Origin: an uncultured Armatimonadota bacterium | Lineage (GTDB): Bacteria; Armatimonadota; Fimbriimonadia; Fimbriimonadales; Fimbriimonadaceae | Direction: 5' to 3' | DNA: 64,000 nt | NCBI GenBank assembly: GCA_903833215.1 | Contig: CAILEM010000090.1 | Coordinates: 1 to 64,000, forward strand | Shown here: positions 18,192 through 26,765 of the stretch, piece after piece | Numbering within the stretch: position 1 is the stretch's first letter | How the letters are laid out: the number at the start of each line of letters is the position of its first letter | The notes under the pieces: generated by a model | What the model saw: the letters and a program-made list of their open reading frames with translations, nothing else | Told to the model about the DNA's origin: nothing | Databases searched by the model: none | Position numbers and translations under genes: made by a program

Positions 18192-18938
18192 ATGATCCAC
18201 TTGGACGAATACCTTGCGCTCCGAGAAAGACCGGTGGGGCGGGCGGCGATGACTCAGCGATGGCGAACCTTGCTGTTCATGCACTTCGCGGCAGAGCCAG
18301 CGAAGATCCAGGCGTTGCTGCCGGATGGGCTGACGGTTGACACGTTCCCGGATGCCTCTGGCTGCGAGATGGCATGGGTTGGTCTCGTGCCGTTCCGGAT
18401 GGAGGGCGTGACTCCAAAAGGGATGCCGGAGATTCCGCACATCCACGCGTTTCCCGAAACCAATGTCCGAACCTATGTCCACCGAAATGGACGTGAGCCC
18501 GCAGTCTGGTTCTTTAGCCTAGAAGCCGCAAACTATCTCGCATGTCGCGTTGCCAGGCGATTCTTCCATCTGCCTTATCACGAGGCGAGAATGACGGTCG
18601 ACGAGACGGACCGATCCGTGCGGTACCACAGCAACAGACTGTCTGATGGTGCCTCCGTTTCTGTCGCGGCACAGATTGGGGGGCCAATCGCGCTTCCTGA
18701 ACCTGGATCGTTTGAGTTCTTCCTTGTCGAACGCTATATGCTTTACTCGCAAAGCATATCAGGACTGTTCTCGGGCAGGGTCTATCACACTCCCTACCAA
18801 GTTAGCTCGGTAACCGTCACCGAACAAAAGGAGACCCTCATTAGCGCGGCTGGAATAACGCCGAGGCCGTTCACGCACACGCTGTTCAGTTCTGGCGTCG
18901 ATGTTGAAGTATTCGCCTTGAAGCGTTGCCAGGACTAA
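18192..18938 (+). CDS. DUF2071 (YqjF-like) protein
   Basis: 248 aa cytoplasmic protein matching the DUF2071 pattern: MTQRWRTLLFMHF near residue 20, LLPDGLTVDTFPDASGCEMAWVG (split across about residues 40-65), GMPEIPHIHAFPETNVRTYV, and VWFFSLEA. Function of the family is unknown; the fold is related to acetoacetate decarboxylase-like proteins. Its 3' end overlaps the convergent gene at 18935-19504 by 4 bases. Confidence 0.88.
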   Translation: MIHLDEYLALRERPVGRAAMTQRWRTLLFMHFAAEPAKIQALLPDGLTVDTFPDASGCEMAWVGLVPFRMEGVTPKGMPEIPHIHAFPETNVRTYVHRNGREPAVWFFSLEAANYLACRVARRFFHLPYHEARMTVDETDRSVRYHSNRLSDGASVSVAAQIGGPIALPEPGSFEFFLVERYMLYSQSISGLFSGRVYHTPYQVSSVTVTEQKETLISAAGITPRPFTHTLFSSGVDVEVFALKRCQD

Positions 18939-19504
18939 AGAAGGACTCGGAGGCCCTCGCTGCCTTCTGCTTTTTTAAGCAAGATCTTCACCGTCATGTT
19001 CTGCTCTACCGTGAGAGGTTTTAGCGGGGGTTCCCCTTCAAGAATCTTCAGGAGAGCTTTGACTGCCATCGCCCGGATAATTCGCTCTTGCTCGACATTG
19101 ACTTTTCTTGTGTGTCGTGACGGCAACGTTGTCGCGAGCAGCAACAAGAAGACCGTGCCGGCACCAAGAGCCGCCTTCGTCGAAAATTCTACGACTCCAG
19201 GTTGTCCTAAATATCGCAGGAGTCCTCCGGCACGGAGTGCGTCAGGCACAGTACCCGGGCCGGGCACAACCGCCCGTGAGGTGCCAGCGCACAGAAACGC
19301 TATCCCCGCGATCCAAGTGAAAAGTGGATAAACACCCAACTGCCCACGGGCATCGAGTTGCTCCCTTGTGATCCGGAGCACGGCAGAGATCGAACGCATG
19401 GAGACGTCTTGCGTACAAGTCTCGAATAAAGCCTCGATCTCGGAAAGCTTCTTGCCCTGATATTTCCCGAAGCCACCACCGGTTCCCTCGATCTCAGGCT
19501 TCAT
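18935..19504 (-). CDS. Uncharacterised membrane protein
   Basis: 189 aa. A polar N-terminal domain of about 55 residues precedes two hydrophobic segments (near residues 60-80 and 110-128), then a charged C-terminal tail with repeated leucine-lysine heptads. No family recognised. The start overlaps the end of aat by 11 bases, so it is probably translated from the same mRNA. Orientation and overlap support a real gene; function unknown. Confidence 0.6.
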   Translation of the reverse strand: MKPEIEGTGGGFGKYQGKKLSEIEALFETCTQDVSMRSISAVLRITREQLDARGQLGVYPLFTWIAGIAFLCAGTSRAVVPGPGTVPDALRAGGLLRYLGQPGVVEFSTKAALGAGTVFLLLLATTLPSRHTRKVNVEQERIIRAMAVKALLKILEGEPPLKPLTVEQNMTVKILLKKAEGSEGLRVLL

Positions 19505-20090
19505 AGTTGTGACTCCAAGGCGTGGTGCGGTTCAGAGCATCGCTGAGCATGATTTCGAAGGCTAAATGTGGCACGTCGTAGGCTCCAAGGGAGTCGAGAT
19601 GAGGGTTCATGATCTGAGCATCGAAGATGGTGAAGCCAAGGTCGCGGCATTGGTTGACTAACGCCCACAGGGCAACTTTGGATGCGTCGGTCACCCGATG
19701 AAACATGGATTCCGCCGAAAAACAAGACCCAATCGCTAATCCGTAGGCACCACCCACCAGTTCGCCATCCAACCAGCACTCCGAGCAATGTGCCCATCCC
19801 TCAAGATGGGCAAGCGTGTAGGCCCTGACAAAGTGATCGCTGAGCCAATTGTCGTCGGGTCGGAAACATCCCCGCATCACTTGCTCAAATGCGGTATCAA
19901 ACCGAATCTCAAATCGTCCACTCTTGATTGTCTTGGCCAAAGAGCGACTGACGTGAATGCCCTCAATTGGGAACAGGCAGCGCTTGCGGGGTTGGAACCA
20001 GTCCACTTCCCCATCGTCCATGGTCATGGGAAACGCGCCACGCTCGTAGCCGTAGCGCAAGAGCCATGGTGTTAGTTCCTCTCCGCGCAT
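19494..20090 (-). CDS. aat: Leucyl/phenylalanyl-tRNA-protein transferase
   Basis: 198 aa. Adds Leu or Phe to proteins with N-terminal Lys or Arg, feeding them to ClpS/ClpAP (bacterial N-end rule). Recognisable by YGYERGAFPM near the start, WFQPRKRCLFP, CAxP-like HCSECWLDGELVGGAYGL, FSAESMFHR and the final LGAYDVPHLAFE. It lacks about 30 N-terminal residues relative to the E. coli protein, which is common outside Proteobacteria. Followed by an overlapping membrane-protein gene and preceded by a methyltransferase gene 6 bases away. Confidence 0.93.
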   Translation of the reverse strand: MRGEELTPWLLRYGYERGAFPMTMDDGEVDWFQPRKRCLFPIEGIHVSRSLAKTIKSGRFEIRFDTAFEQVMRGCFRPDDNWLSDHFVRAYTLAHLEGWAHCSECWLDGELVGGAYGLAIGSCFSAESMFHRVTDASKVALWALVNQCRDLGFTIFDAQIMNPHLDSLGAYDVPHLAFEIMLSDALNRTTPWSHNYEA

Positions 20091-20096
20091 GGTCGA

Positions 20097-20837
20097 TCAG
20101 GCTACCTTCGGTTTCTCCCAAACCATGACATTGAACAGGGCAATCCGCGTTTCATCAACCATATTTGGATGCTCTTTCAACGCCTCTGGCGTCGGACAAG
20201 GTTCTAGGAATTCCTTCAGAACCAGTCCTGCCTTCAAATACGCCGACATATAGGCGGTCAAGGGTCGGTGCCAGTTGATGATGGAGATGCCTGACCATGA
20301 GTGGCGGAGACCGCGCTCTTCGAAGTAGCCGTCCACCGGGAAATGCATCTTCTTCCCTTCCGCATCCTTGATCCAACCCGTGGAGCAAGTGGTGGCGAGA
20401 GAATTGACGTTGGCAACGACAATTCTTCCACCCGGCTTGGTCACCCGCGCCATTTCGTCGATTGCCGTTCGGAAGTCGCTGACATCGACAAGAACGATGT
20501 AACTGATCGCGATGTCGAACGAGTCGTCGTCGAAAGGCAGGGCTTCGGCGCTTGCTTCGAGGTAGGTGCCAGCGGGATCAAGCCTTTTCGCTTCTTCAAT
20601 GAGGCTAGGAGTCAGGTCGATTCCGGTGATGATCGCCCCTTTTTCCGAAAGCATTCGGCTAAATCGTCCTTCCCCGCACCCAATGTCGATGACATTCTGT
20701 CCGCTAACATCGCCAACGCATTCGAGCATCACAGGGTCGAGGAGATGCGTTCGATTGAGGTCGCCACGTTGGACCGTCGAAATCCAAGCATCCGCCGAAG
20801 AAATCCACTTCTGTTTTGCCTCGATAACTTCATCCAT
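20097..20837 (-). CDS. Class I SAM-dependent methyltransferase (UbiE/COQ5-like)
   Basis: 246 aa. Methyltransferase domain 11 type: motif I NVIDIGCGEGRFSRML near residue 52, TGIDLTPSLIEEAK, and DIAISYIVLVDVSDFR. Substrate unknown. I chose ATG at 20837; the frame also allows TTG at 20867, but that would leave only 2 bases to the divergent DinB-like start. Together with aat and the membrane-protein gene it forms a minus-strand unit. Confidence 0.88.
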   Translation of the reverse strand: MDEVIEAKQKWISSADAWISTVQRGDLNRTHLLDPVMLECVGDVSGQNVIDIGCGEGRFSRMLSEKGAIITGIDLTPSLIEEAKRLDPAGTYLEASAEALPFDDDSFDIAISYIVLVDVSDFRTAIDEMARVTKPGGRIVVANVNSLATTCSTGWIKDAEGKKMHFPVDGYFEERGLRHSWSGISIINWHRPLTAYMSAYLKAGLVLKEFLEPCPTPEALKEHPNMVDETRIALFNVMVWEKPKVA

Positions 20838-20869
20838 CGTCAGGCCATTATGGGTAAAACGGGGCAACT

Positions 20870-21292
20870 ATGACAGCGAATGAACTCCTAAATAAGCAAC
20901 TCGCCGACGTTTCTTATCAGTTGGACAAGGTTTTGGACGGCGTCAGCGAATCGGATCTCGACTTCAAAAGCTGCCCAACTGCGATGAGCATTCCCGAGAC
21001 CGTCGAGCATCTCTGCGAGGTGTACGTCGTTGTCGAAAAGGAGTCCCGAGGTGAAAAGCACTCGTGGGGTACCTACGCGATTGAGGATAAGTCATGGTCC
21101 AACCTATCCTCAGAATTCGTCCGTCTGCGAAAAGTTGCCGTCGATATCGTCTCCAAAGCCGAGACAGACAAAGAATTCGACACCGCCCTCGCCTACATCC
21201 TCGCTCACGATTACTACCACGTCGGCCAACTCGCATCGATCCGATTGGCGACCAACGCCGAATGGGACGCCTATTCGATTTACAACCATTGA
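20870..21292 (+). CDS. DinB-like four-helix-bundle protein
   Basis: 140 aa. Matches the DinB/YfiT metal-binding fold: MTANELLNKQLADVSYQL, SIPETVEHLCEV with the first histidine, and HDYYHVGQLASIRL carrying the paired histidines near residues 119-123. The family includes thiol-dependent transferases and damage-inducible proteins; function here is unknown. The divergent start of the methyltransferase lies within about 30 bases. Confidence 0.85.
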   Translation: MTANELLNKQLADVSYQLDKVLDGVSESDLDFKSCPTAMSIPETVEHLCEVYVVVEKESRGEKHSWGTYAIEDKSWSNLSSEFVRLRKVAVDIVSKAETDKEFDTALAYILAHDYYHVGQLASIRLATNAEWDAYSIYNH

Positions 21293-21576
21293 TCGCTTGA
21301 GCGAGTTCAGGCCGCCAATCCACCCATCGCAGTCGCCTGGCCGCCTTGGAGTATGCCCAACCCTCCCATTCGCCAAAGGTGATATTTCTCCAAACAGCGA
21401 AGGCTTGCGCTGGCGACAGCGCTAGCCTGGTATGCCGCGGTTTCGGATTTCTATGCCAAAGGCATTGCGTCACCGGCCCTTCGGTGATGTGCTTGCGTCG
21501 GTAGAAGCAGCCGGACAATTCGGCCTGAAAGTAATCCCAGCATTCAAACTTGCCACAGTGACCATATACTAGCCGT
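21293..21576. other. Intergenic region with hairpin array
   Basis: No convincing gene. Holds three hairpins: 21401-21428 (AGGCT..GCGCTG / CAGCGC..AGCCT), 21453-21465 (ATGCC-AAA-GGCAT) and 21470-21487 (TCACCG / CGGTGA). Their spacing and the CCAAAGG/CCTTCGG loops recall the array at 9900-10013. Confidence 0.6.
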
Positions 21577-21777
21577 GTGAACGCAAAACAGCGGAAATTG
21601 GCAGTCTTGGTAGGCTGCATTTTGCTCGTTTGCGGATTTGCCTTTTCCGGAGAAATAGCAGAGCGCTTCAACAATCCTTCGGTGGGGCGATCTGCGTTCC
21701 ACATTGTTGGTCTCGTCCTCGCAATAAACGGAGGAATGGTTTTGCTTCGAACTTGGATTAGGCGCAGGGCCTTGTGA
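21577..21777 (+). CDS. Small two-helix membrane protein
   Basis: 66 aa from GTG. Two hydrophobic segments, about residues 8-25 and 42-58, with basic flanks (NAKQRK at the start, RTWIRRRAL at the end) that predict both ends inside. No family recognised. First of four small membrane-protein genes in a row on this strand; the next starts 43 bases downstream. Confidence 0.5.
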   Translation: MNAKQRKLAVLVGCILLVCGFAFSGEIAERFNNPSVGRSAFHIVGLVLAINGGMVLLRTWIRRRAL

Positions 21778-21820
21778 ATACTCTGGCGGGACCTATTTTC
21801 CCTTTTGTTAGGATAATCAG

Positions 21821-22000
21821 ATGAAGCGATATGAACGACAATGGGTTCGGTTTGGCGGTCCTGTCTGGCTCGTCTTATGGCTGACGTTGCCTTCCGTTTT
21901 TAGGTCGGTGTGGCTCCTTATTCCGCTGTCGGCGATGTTCGTTCTGATTTGGATTGTCGATCGCATCCTATGGCGAAGGGATATTGAACGTATTCCTTAA
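21821..22000 (+). CDS. Small membrane protein of 59 residues
   Basis: ATG at 21821 with a good AGGA ribosome site about 7 bases upstream; stop TAA at 21998-22000. The product starts MKRYERQWVRFGGPVWLV, has hydrophobic segments near residues 14-26 and 32-50, and ends RRDIERIP. Tryptophan-rich at the membrane interface. No homologue recognised. The next gene begins 12 bases after the stop. Confidence 0.6.
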   Translation: MKRYERQWVRFGGPVWLVLWLTLPSVFRSVWLLIPLSAMFVLIWIVDRILWRRDIERIP

Positions 22001-22012
22001 TTGGGCCCGAAT

Positions 22013-22264
22013 ATGAGATTGTTTTCGAACGTACCGTGGGATATTAGGAGGAAGGGGATCTTCCTTTCTCTGGCACTCCTAATGTTCGCGATAGCAAGTC
22101 TGTTCGCCAGCATTGGCTATGTGGCCAATCATCACCACATCCCGCCTTTTTTGAAGTTACTCGCTTGCATCATGGTATGGTTTTCGGTCCTATTGCAGAT
22201 CTATCAGATCCACGTTGAAAAAGTGCACCGCTCAAGAGTTGATTCAGATCGTCGCGGGGAATAG
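22013..22264 (+). CDS. Small two-helix membrane protein
   Basis: 83 aa from ATG 22013 (a TTG directly after the preceding stop is also in frame). Basic N-terminus (WDIRRKG), hydrophobic segments near residues 15-37 and 46-64, a HHHIPP turn between them, and a charged tail. No recognised family. Its spacing suggests co-transcription with the 59-residue protein upstream. Confidence 0.5.
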   Translation: MRLFSNVPWDIRRKGIFLSLALLMFAIASLFASIGYVANHHHIPPFLKLLACIMVWFSVLLQIYQIHVEKVHRSRVDSDRRGE

Positions 22265-22294
22265 CCCATTCGCTTTGGCCCACAATTCCAGGAA

Positions 22295-22534
22295 GTGTTG
22301 GAAATTCCGCTCAAAAGAACAATGACTCGTGCGAAGCTAACCCACGTTCTTGGCCAAGTTCTATGGCAATTGTTGGCTCTAAGTGTCGCAATGGGAATCG
22401 GCGCGATCATGGGCATTCGCAAGATCAATTTGATCGACTTCCCAATCGCTGCAGTCGCCCTGTTTGTGGTCAATTCCATCCAGGTGCTTTGGCTGGTCAA
22501 GCGATCCAGAAGTACGAATTCTCACAAAGGTTGA
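22295..22534 (+). CDS. Small two-helix membrane protein
   Basis: 79 aa from GTG, or 70 aa from ATG 22322. Hydrophobic segments near residues 19-40 and 48-67 with a short KINLIDFP loop, and a basic tail (VKRSRSTNSHKG). No recognised family. Last member of the small membrane-protein cluster. Confidence 0.45.
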   Translation: MLEIPLKRTMTRAKLTHVLGQVLWQLLALSVAMGIGAIMGIRKINLIDFPIAAVALFVVNSIQVLWLVKRSRSTNSHKG

Positions 22535-22915
22535 ACCAAGGTCTACCTTGGCTTTAGTGTTTTAGGTGACCTCCAACGTTTCCGGACGCAACACTTACAG
22601 CGTTGCCACGTGCTGCCTCAACTACCCAGGGTAGAGCCAGAGACGGCTCAACCCTGGGCTTTTTGGAGAACTAACACCTTTGGTGTAGCGGAATGGGCCC
22701 CGTTGAGTTTGTCCTTCCGTGTCCTGACTGGACGGCAGGTGTCTGGTCGAGCGCGACCTCTCCAGACCATCCCTTCCCTCTGAATTGAACTCGCGGGTAT
22801 ACTTCTCGCCGCAACCCAATACACACGAGTTTGGTTGCGCGACCGGGTCCTTGAGAAATTGAGGTTTGTCAGCGCAAAAATTAACCAGCTCGGAGGAAAA
22901 ACCTGGAGGCAAACT
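22535..22915. other. Intergenic region and rpsB leader
   Basis: Holds the family-A repeat at 22578-22688 and then the presumptive rpsB 5' leader. A CGCAACC/GGTTGCG hairpin (22810-22839) lies in the leader and could be a site for S2 autoregulation; that is inference from its position only. GGAGG at 22904-22908 is the rpsB ribosome site. Confidence 0.4.
22578..22688 (-). repeat. Palindromic intergenic repeat family A, copy 2
   Basis: The reverse complement contains ACACCAAAGGTGTTAG, AAAGCCCAGGGTTGAGCC, CTACCCTGGGTAG and AAGTGTTGCGTCCGG in the same order as the copy at 371-480. Internal arms (ACACC/GGTGT and CCCAGGGT/ACCCTGGG) pair well. Confidence 0.8.
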
Positions 22916-23725
22916 ATGGCACAGCTCAGCATGAAAGAGCTGCTTGAATCTGGTGTTCACTTTGGACACCAAACGCGACGATGGAACCCGAAGATGAAGC
23001 GCTATATTTATGGCGCGCGAAACGGTATTTACATCATCGATCTGCATCAGACGATCAAACTGTTCGAAGATGCGCTGAATTACGTCAAGAAGGTCGTTGA
23101 AGACGGCGGCACCGTGCTGTTCGTCGGTACCAAGAAGCAAGCTCAGGCAGCTGTCAAAGAAGCCGCCGAGCGAAGCGGCCAGTACTTCATCAGCGAGCGA
23201 TGGCTTGGTGGAACGCTTACTAACTGGAAGACCATTCAGAGCCGCGTCGGACGTCTGAAAGAGCTCGACCGTATGGATCAAGAGGGATATTTCGACCGCT
23301 TGCCCAAGAAGGAAGCCCTCAAGCGACGAGAAGAGCGAGATGAACTTCAGAAGTTCCTCGGCGGTATCCGCAACATGGCTCAAGCCCCGACGATTATGTT
23401 CATCGTCGACTTGAACAAAGAGTCGATTGCCGTTAAGGAAGCCAAGAAGCTTGGTATTCCCATCGTTGCAATCGTCGACACCAACTGCGATCCTGACCTC
23501 GCCGATGTCGTGATCCCAGGCAACGATGACGCTATTCGAGCGATTCGTCTCGTAACACAAAAGGTCAGCGATGTTATTCTCGAAGCACGACCTCTGAGCG
23601 AAGCAGTCACAGAGGGAACCGTCGCCGAAGGTGCCGATTTCGCTGAAGCTGAGTCAGCTCTCGACTACGCGGCAACCCCGCTCGATGCCGAATTGCTCCG
23701 TGCTTTCGGTGCCGAAGAAGAGTAG
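22916..23725 (+). CDS. rpsB: Small ribosomal subunit protein uS2
   Basis: 269 aa. Begins [18 protein letters not shown], the standard uS2 start, with GGAGG seven bases ahead of ATG 22916; the open frame upstream is not coding. Other hallmarks: [28 protein letters not shown] and IVDTNCDPD. The acidic C-terminal extension (about residues 235-269) is longer than in E. coli. First gene of rpsB-tsf-pyrH-frr-uppS. Confidence 0.98.
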   Translation: MAQLSMKELLESGVHFGHQTRRWNPKMKRYIYGARNGIYIIDLHQTIKLFEDALNYVKKVVEDGGTVLFVGTKKQAQAAVKEAAERSGQYFISERWLGGTLTNWKTIQSRVGRLKELDRMDQEGYFDRLPKKEALKRREERDELQKFLGGIRNMAQAPTIMFIVDLNKESIAVKEAKKLGIPIVAIVDTNCDPDLADVVIPGNDDAIRAIRLVTQKVSDVILEARPLSEAVTEGTVAEGADFAEAESALDYAATPLDAELLRAFGAEEE

Positions 23726-23760
23726 GGCGAGAGTCCGAACGGACGCGTTACCCAACGATA

Positions 23761-23785
23761 AGGGTGGTCTCAACAAGACCACCCT
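23761..23785 (+). promoter_or_regulatory. Hairpin between rpsB and tsf
   Basis: A perfect 10-bp stem (AGGGTGGTCT / AGACCACCCT) with a CAACA loop. No T-run follows, so it is unlikely to be a full terminator. It may act as a processing or stability element setting the S2 to EF-Ts ratio (inference). Confidence 0.6.
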
Positions 23786-23826
23786 CCATCAAAATGCGTC
23801 AAAACGAATGAGAAAGGAGAACAAAA

Positions 23827-24633
23827 ATGGCGAATTACACTGCGCAGGATGTTAAAAAGCTGCGAGAGGACACAGACGCTCCTATGATGGAGTGCAAGGC
23901 TGCGCTCGATGAAGCCGAAGGCGATTTCGACAAGGCTAAAAATTTACTTCGCGAGAAGGGCAAAGCTGCGGCTGCCAAGCGAACCGATCGTACGACGGCA
24001 GCAGGCGTTGTCGCACTTGCTTCCAGCGATGACAAAACCATCGTCGGTGGCGTTGTACTGGAGTGCGAGACGGACTTCGTTGCACGAAATGAAGATTTCG
24101 TAGCGATCGCGCAGAACATTGCAGAGCTCTATCGAGACAACGAGACCGTTGACGAAGCCACTATTCACGGCATCGTCGAGGCAGCTGTTGCCAAGATTCG
24201 AGAGAACATCAAAGTTACGAAGTCGATTCGAATCGTTTCCGCGAATCCAATTGCGACCTATGTTCACCACGACCGAACCAAGGGCTCGACCCTTGTGATC
24301 GACGGTGAATACAGCGAGGCAGTTCGAAAGATCGCGGTTCAGATCGTTTCGCTTCCTCCCGATGTCGTCAACAAGTCGGATCTTTCCCAAGAGAAGCTTG
24401 ACGCCGAGATCGAAATCGAGACGCATCGTGCGATGAACGAAGGCAAAGAAGAGAAGCTCGCGCGAAACATCGCGACGGGCCGCGTTAACAAGGAATTTGT
24501 GAAGCGAGCCGTTCTTCTGGAGCAGCCATTCTTCATCGATCCAAGCAAGACGGTAAGTCAGTACCTGGCTGAAGAGGCAAAGGGCGTCAAACTCGTCAGC
24601 TTTGAGTATCTTGCAGTCGGACAGGGTTCCTAA
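23827..24633 (+). CDS. tsf: Elongation factor Ts
   Basis: 268 aa guanine-nucleotide exchange factor for EF-Tu. N-terminal UBA-like domain with VKKLREDTDAPMMECKAAL, core with TDFVARNEDF, and a C-terminal dimerisation-type segment (AEEAKGVKLVSFEYLAVG). Strong AAGGAG ribosome site. Sits in the canonical place after rpsB. Confidence 0.98.
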   Translation: MANYTAQDVKKLREDTDAPMMECKAALDEAEGDFDKAKNLLREKGKAAAAKRTDRTTAAGVVALASSDDKTIVGGVVLECETDFVARNEDFVAIAQNIAELYRDNETVDEATIHGIVEAAVAKIRENIKVTKSIRIVSANPIATYVHHDRTKGSTLVIDGEYSEAVRKIAVQIVSLPPDVVNKSDLSQEKLDAEIEIETHRAMNEGKEEKLARNIATGRVNKEFVKRAVLLEQPFFIDPSKTVSQYLAEEAKGVKLVSFEYLAVGQGS

Positions 24634-24667
24634 ACTTCCCTGTCTGCGGTAAACCAGACAACAGAAC

Positions 24668-25396
24668 ATGAACATCGAACGAAGAGCCTACAAGCGCGTA
24701 TTAATCAAACTCAGTGGTGAGGCGCTTGCCGGCTCATTCGATCATGGTCTTGATCCCAAAGTCCTCAAGTACATCGCAACCGAAGTTGCGGCAGTACACA
24801 ACGCCGGGGTCGCAATCGCGATTGTCGTTGGCGGTGGGAACTTCGTTCGCGGCGAAACCTTCTCAGTGGAAGGTGGAATCGATCGAACCGTTGCAGACCA
24901 AATGGGCATGCTGGGAACACTCATGAATTCCCTGGCTCTTCAATCCGCGATTGAGAACCAGGGAGTCCAGACTCGCGTTCAGAGCGCAGTCAACGTGGCT
25001 CAAGTTGCCGAGCCATTCATCCGCCGCAAAGCGATTCGCCACCTTGAAAAAGGCCGTGTCGTCGTTTTTGCCGCTGGAACAGGCAACCCCTATTTTACGA
25101 CTGACACTGCATCCGTCTTAAGAGCACTGGAGATCGACGCCGAGGCGATCGTCAAGGCCACCAAAGTCGACGGGATATACGATAAAGATCCTAAGAAGCA
25201 CACCGATGCGAAGCGCTACGATGTCCTTCAATTCAGTGAAGCCATCGACAAGCGTTTGGGTGTCATGGATCAGACAGCATTCACGATGTGTCGAGAGCAC
25301 AAGATGCCGATCATCGTGCTTGACTTCAATCAACCAGGAAGCCTGGTCGACGCCATCACCGGCGGACCGACGGGCACCATTGTAGGAGGCGAATAA
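24668..25396 (+). CDS. pyrH: UMP kinase
   Basis: 242 aa, hexameric bacterial UMP kinase of the amino-acid-kinase fold making UDP. Seen: YKRVLIKLSGEAL at the N-terminus, VVGGGNFVRG, DQMGMLGTLMNSLAL, and FAAGTGNPYFTTDTA. Essential for pyrimidine nucleotide and cell-wall precursor supply. Its stop is one base from the frr start. Confidence 0.98.
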   Translation: MNIERRAYKRVLIKLSGEALAGSFDHGLDPKVLKYIATEVAAVHNAGVAIAIVVGGGNFVRGETFSVEGGIDRTVADQMGMLGTLMNSLALQSAIENQGVQTRVQSAVNVAQVAEPFIRRKAIRHLEKGRVVVFAAGTGNPYFTTDTASVLRALEIDAEAIVKATKVDGIYDKDPKKHTDAKRYDVLQFSEAIDKRLGVMDQTAFTMCREHKMPIIVLDFNQPGSLVDAITGGPTGTIVGGE

Positions 25397-25397
25397 A

Positions 25398-25958
25398 ATG
25401 GCAATACAAGACATTCTCACCGATGCCGAGCATCGAATGCATGCCGCAGTCGAAGCGATGAAGCACGACTTTTCAACTTACCGAACGGGGCGTGCCTCCC
25501 CCGCTGTTTTGGAGCGAGTTCACGTGGAGTACTACGGAACCGAAACCCCGATCAGTCAAATTGCCAACGTGAGCATCCCTGAGCCACGCCAACTTTTGAT
25601 CCAGCCATATGAGAAGAACATGATTGCCGTTATCGAACGAGCAATTATGAAGAGCGACCTTGGCATCAATCCCATGAACGATGGCAGCGGCATTCGACTC
25701 ACCTTCCCTCAGATGACAGAAGATCGTCGAAAGGAGATGGTCAAGCTGGTTCACACCCGAACCGAGCAGGCCAAAGTTGCCGTCCGCAACGTACGCCGCG
25801 ATGCCATTGAGCATCTTAAGGCTCTCGAGAAGAAGAAAGAGATCACCGAAGACGACGTAAAGGGCAACGAAACCAAAGTTCAAAAACTTACTGACCAAGC
25901 CATCGCCCAGGCCGACGACCTCAGCAAGAAGAAAGAAGCTGAATTGATGTCCGTCTAA
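25398..25958 (+). CDS. frr: Ribosome recycling factor
   Basis: 186 aa, the normal family length. Splits post-termination ribosomes with EF-G. Typical residues: FSTYRTGRASPAVLERV, ISQIANVSIPEPRQLLIQPYEK and the C-terminal RKEMVKLVHTRTEQAKVAVRNVRRD helix pair (about residues 110-140). GGAGG precedes the start inside the pyrH tail. Confidence 0.98.
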   Translation: MAIQDILTDAEHRMHAAVEAMKHDFSTYRTGRASPAVLERVHVEYYGTETPISQIANVSIPEPRQLLIQPYEKNMIAVIERAIMKSDLGINPMNDGSGIRLTFPQMTEDRRKEMVKLVHTRTEQAKVAVRNVRRDAIEHLKALEKKKEITEDDVKGNETKVQKLTDQAIAQADDLSKKKEAELMSV

Positions 25959-25970
25959 CGTTTTCTCCGC

Positions 25971-26717
25971 ATGCGAAACCTCAATTCGATGCAGCAGAAG
26001 GCGGTTGATCTTGGAATCGACTTAACTTCCCTCCCACGTCACGTTGCCATCATCATGGATGGCAACGGACGATGGGCCAAAAAGAAAGGTTTCGCCCGCC
26101 TCCTCGGCCATCGAGAAGGCTACAAAACGCTCCGTAGCGTCCTGCTCAACGCCAGCGAACTCGGTATTGAGTACCTCACCGTCTACGCATTCTCTGCAGA
26201 AAACTGGCGACGTCCCGTAGAGGAAGTCGCTGGCTTGATGAAGCTGATCGAGACAGCCGCACGCGACGAACTGCGAGCAATGCACCAAAACAACGTCCGG
26301 ATCTGCGTTGCTGGCCGAATCGACGAAGTGCCCGAGGGCCTGCGTCGTGCGCTGCTCCACGGAATCGAGACCACCAAGAACAACACAGGGATCACTTTCA
26401 CGCTTGCAATCAACTATGGCGGCAGAGCCGAAATCGTCGATGTCGTGAAGCAACTGATCGACGCAGGCACACCTGCAAACGAGGTTACTGAGGAACTGAT
26501 CTCTCAGCATCTCTATAACCCAACCCACCCGGAGCCAGATCTCATGGTCCGCACCGCTGGTGAAATGCGTTGGAGCAATTTTCTTATCTGGCAGTCGGCG
26601 TATTGCGAGTTATACGTCACCGAGGTTCCATGGCCAGAATTTTCGAGTACGGAACTGCTGAAAGGTGTTCTGACTTTTCAGCAACGAACTCGTAAATTTG
26701 GCGCCGTCGTGGAATGA
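25971..26717 (+). CDS. uppS: Undecaprenyl diphosphate synthase (cis-prenyltransferase)
   Basis: 248 aa. Makes the undecaprenyl carrier for peptidoglycan and other envelope polymers from IPP and FPP. Catalytic aspartate in IIMDGNGRWA near residue 29, substrate-binding region VYAFSAENWRRP, and the C-terminal RTAGEMRWSNFLIWQ and PWPEF motifs, with the usual serine/leucine positions altered (A and W). Twelve bases after frr. The ATG at 25971 has no clear ribosome site, suggesting coupling. Confidence 0.96.
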   Translation: MRNLNSMQQKAVDLGIDLTSLPRHVAIIMDGNGRWAKKKGFARLLGHREGYKTLRSVLLNASELGIEYLTVYAFSAENWRRPVEEVAGLMKLIETAARDELRAMHQNNVRICVAGRIDEVPEGLRRALLHGIETTKNNTGITFTLAINYGGRAEIVDVVKQLIDAGTPANEVTEELISQHLYNPTHPEPDLMVRTAGEMRWSNFLIWQSAYCELYVTEVPWPEFSSTELLKGVLTFQQRTRKFGAVVE

Positions 26718-26765
26718 TTCGTTCCTCACGATTGTCGTATAGTATTCACTTAGGAGATTTATCTT

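Noticed and set aside
20964-21704. 246-codon minus-strand frame overlapping the DinB-like gene
   Set aside because: It lies mostly antisense to a recognisable gene and across hairpin repeats. The translation has no domain and an abnormal composition.
22775-22803. TTGAAC and TATACT hexamers before rpsB as a promoter
   Set aside because: They are only 7 bases apart, far from the required spacing, so they do not form a promoter together.
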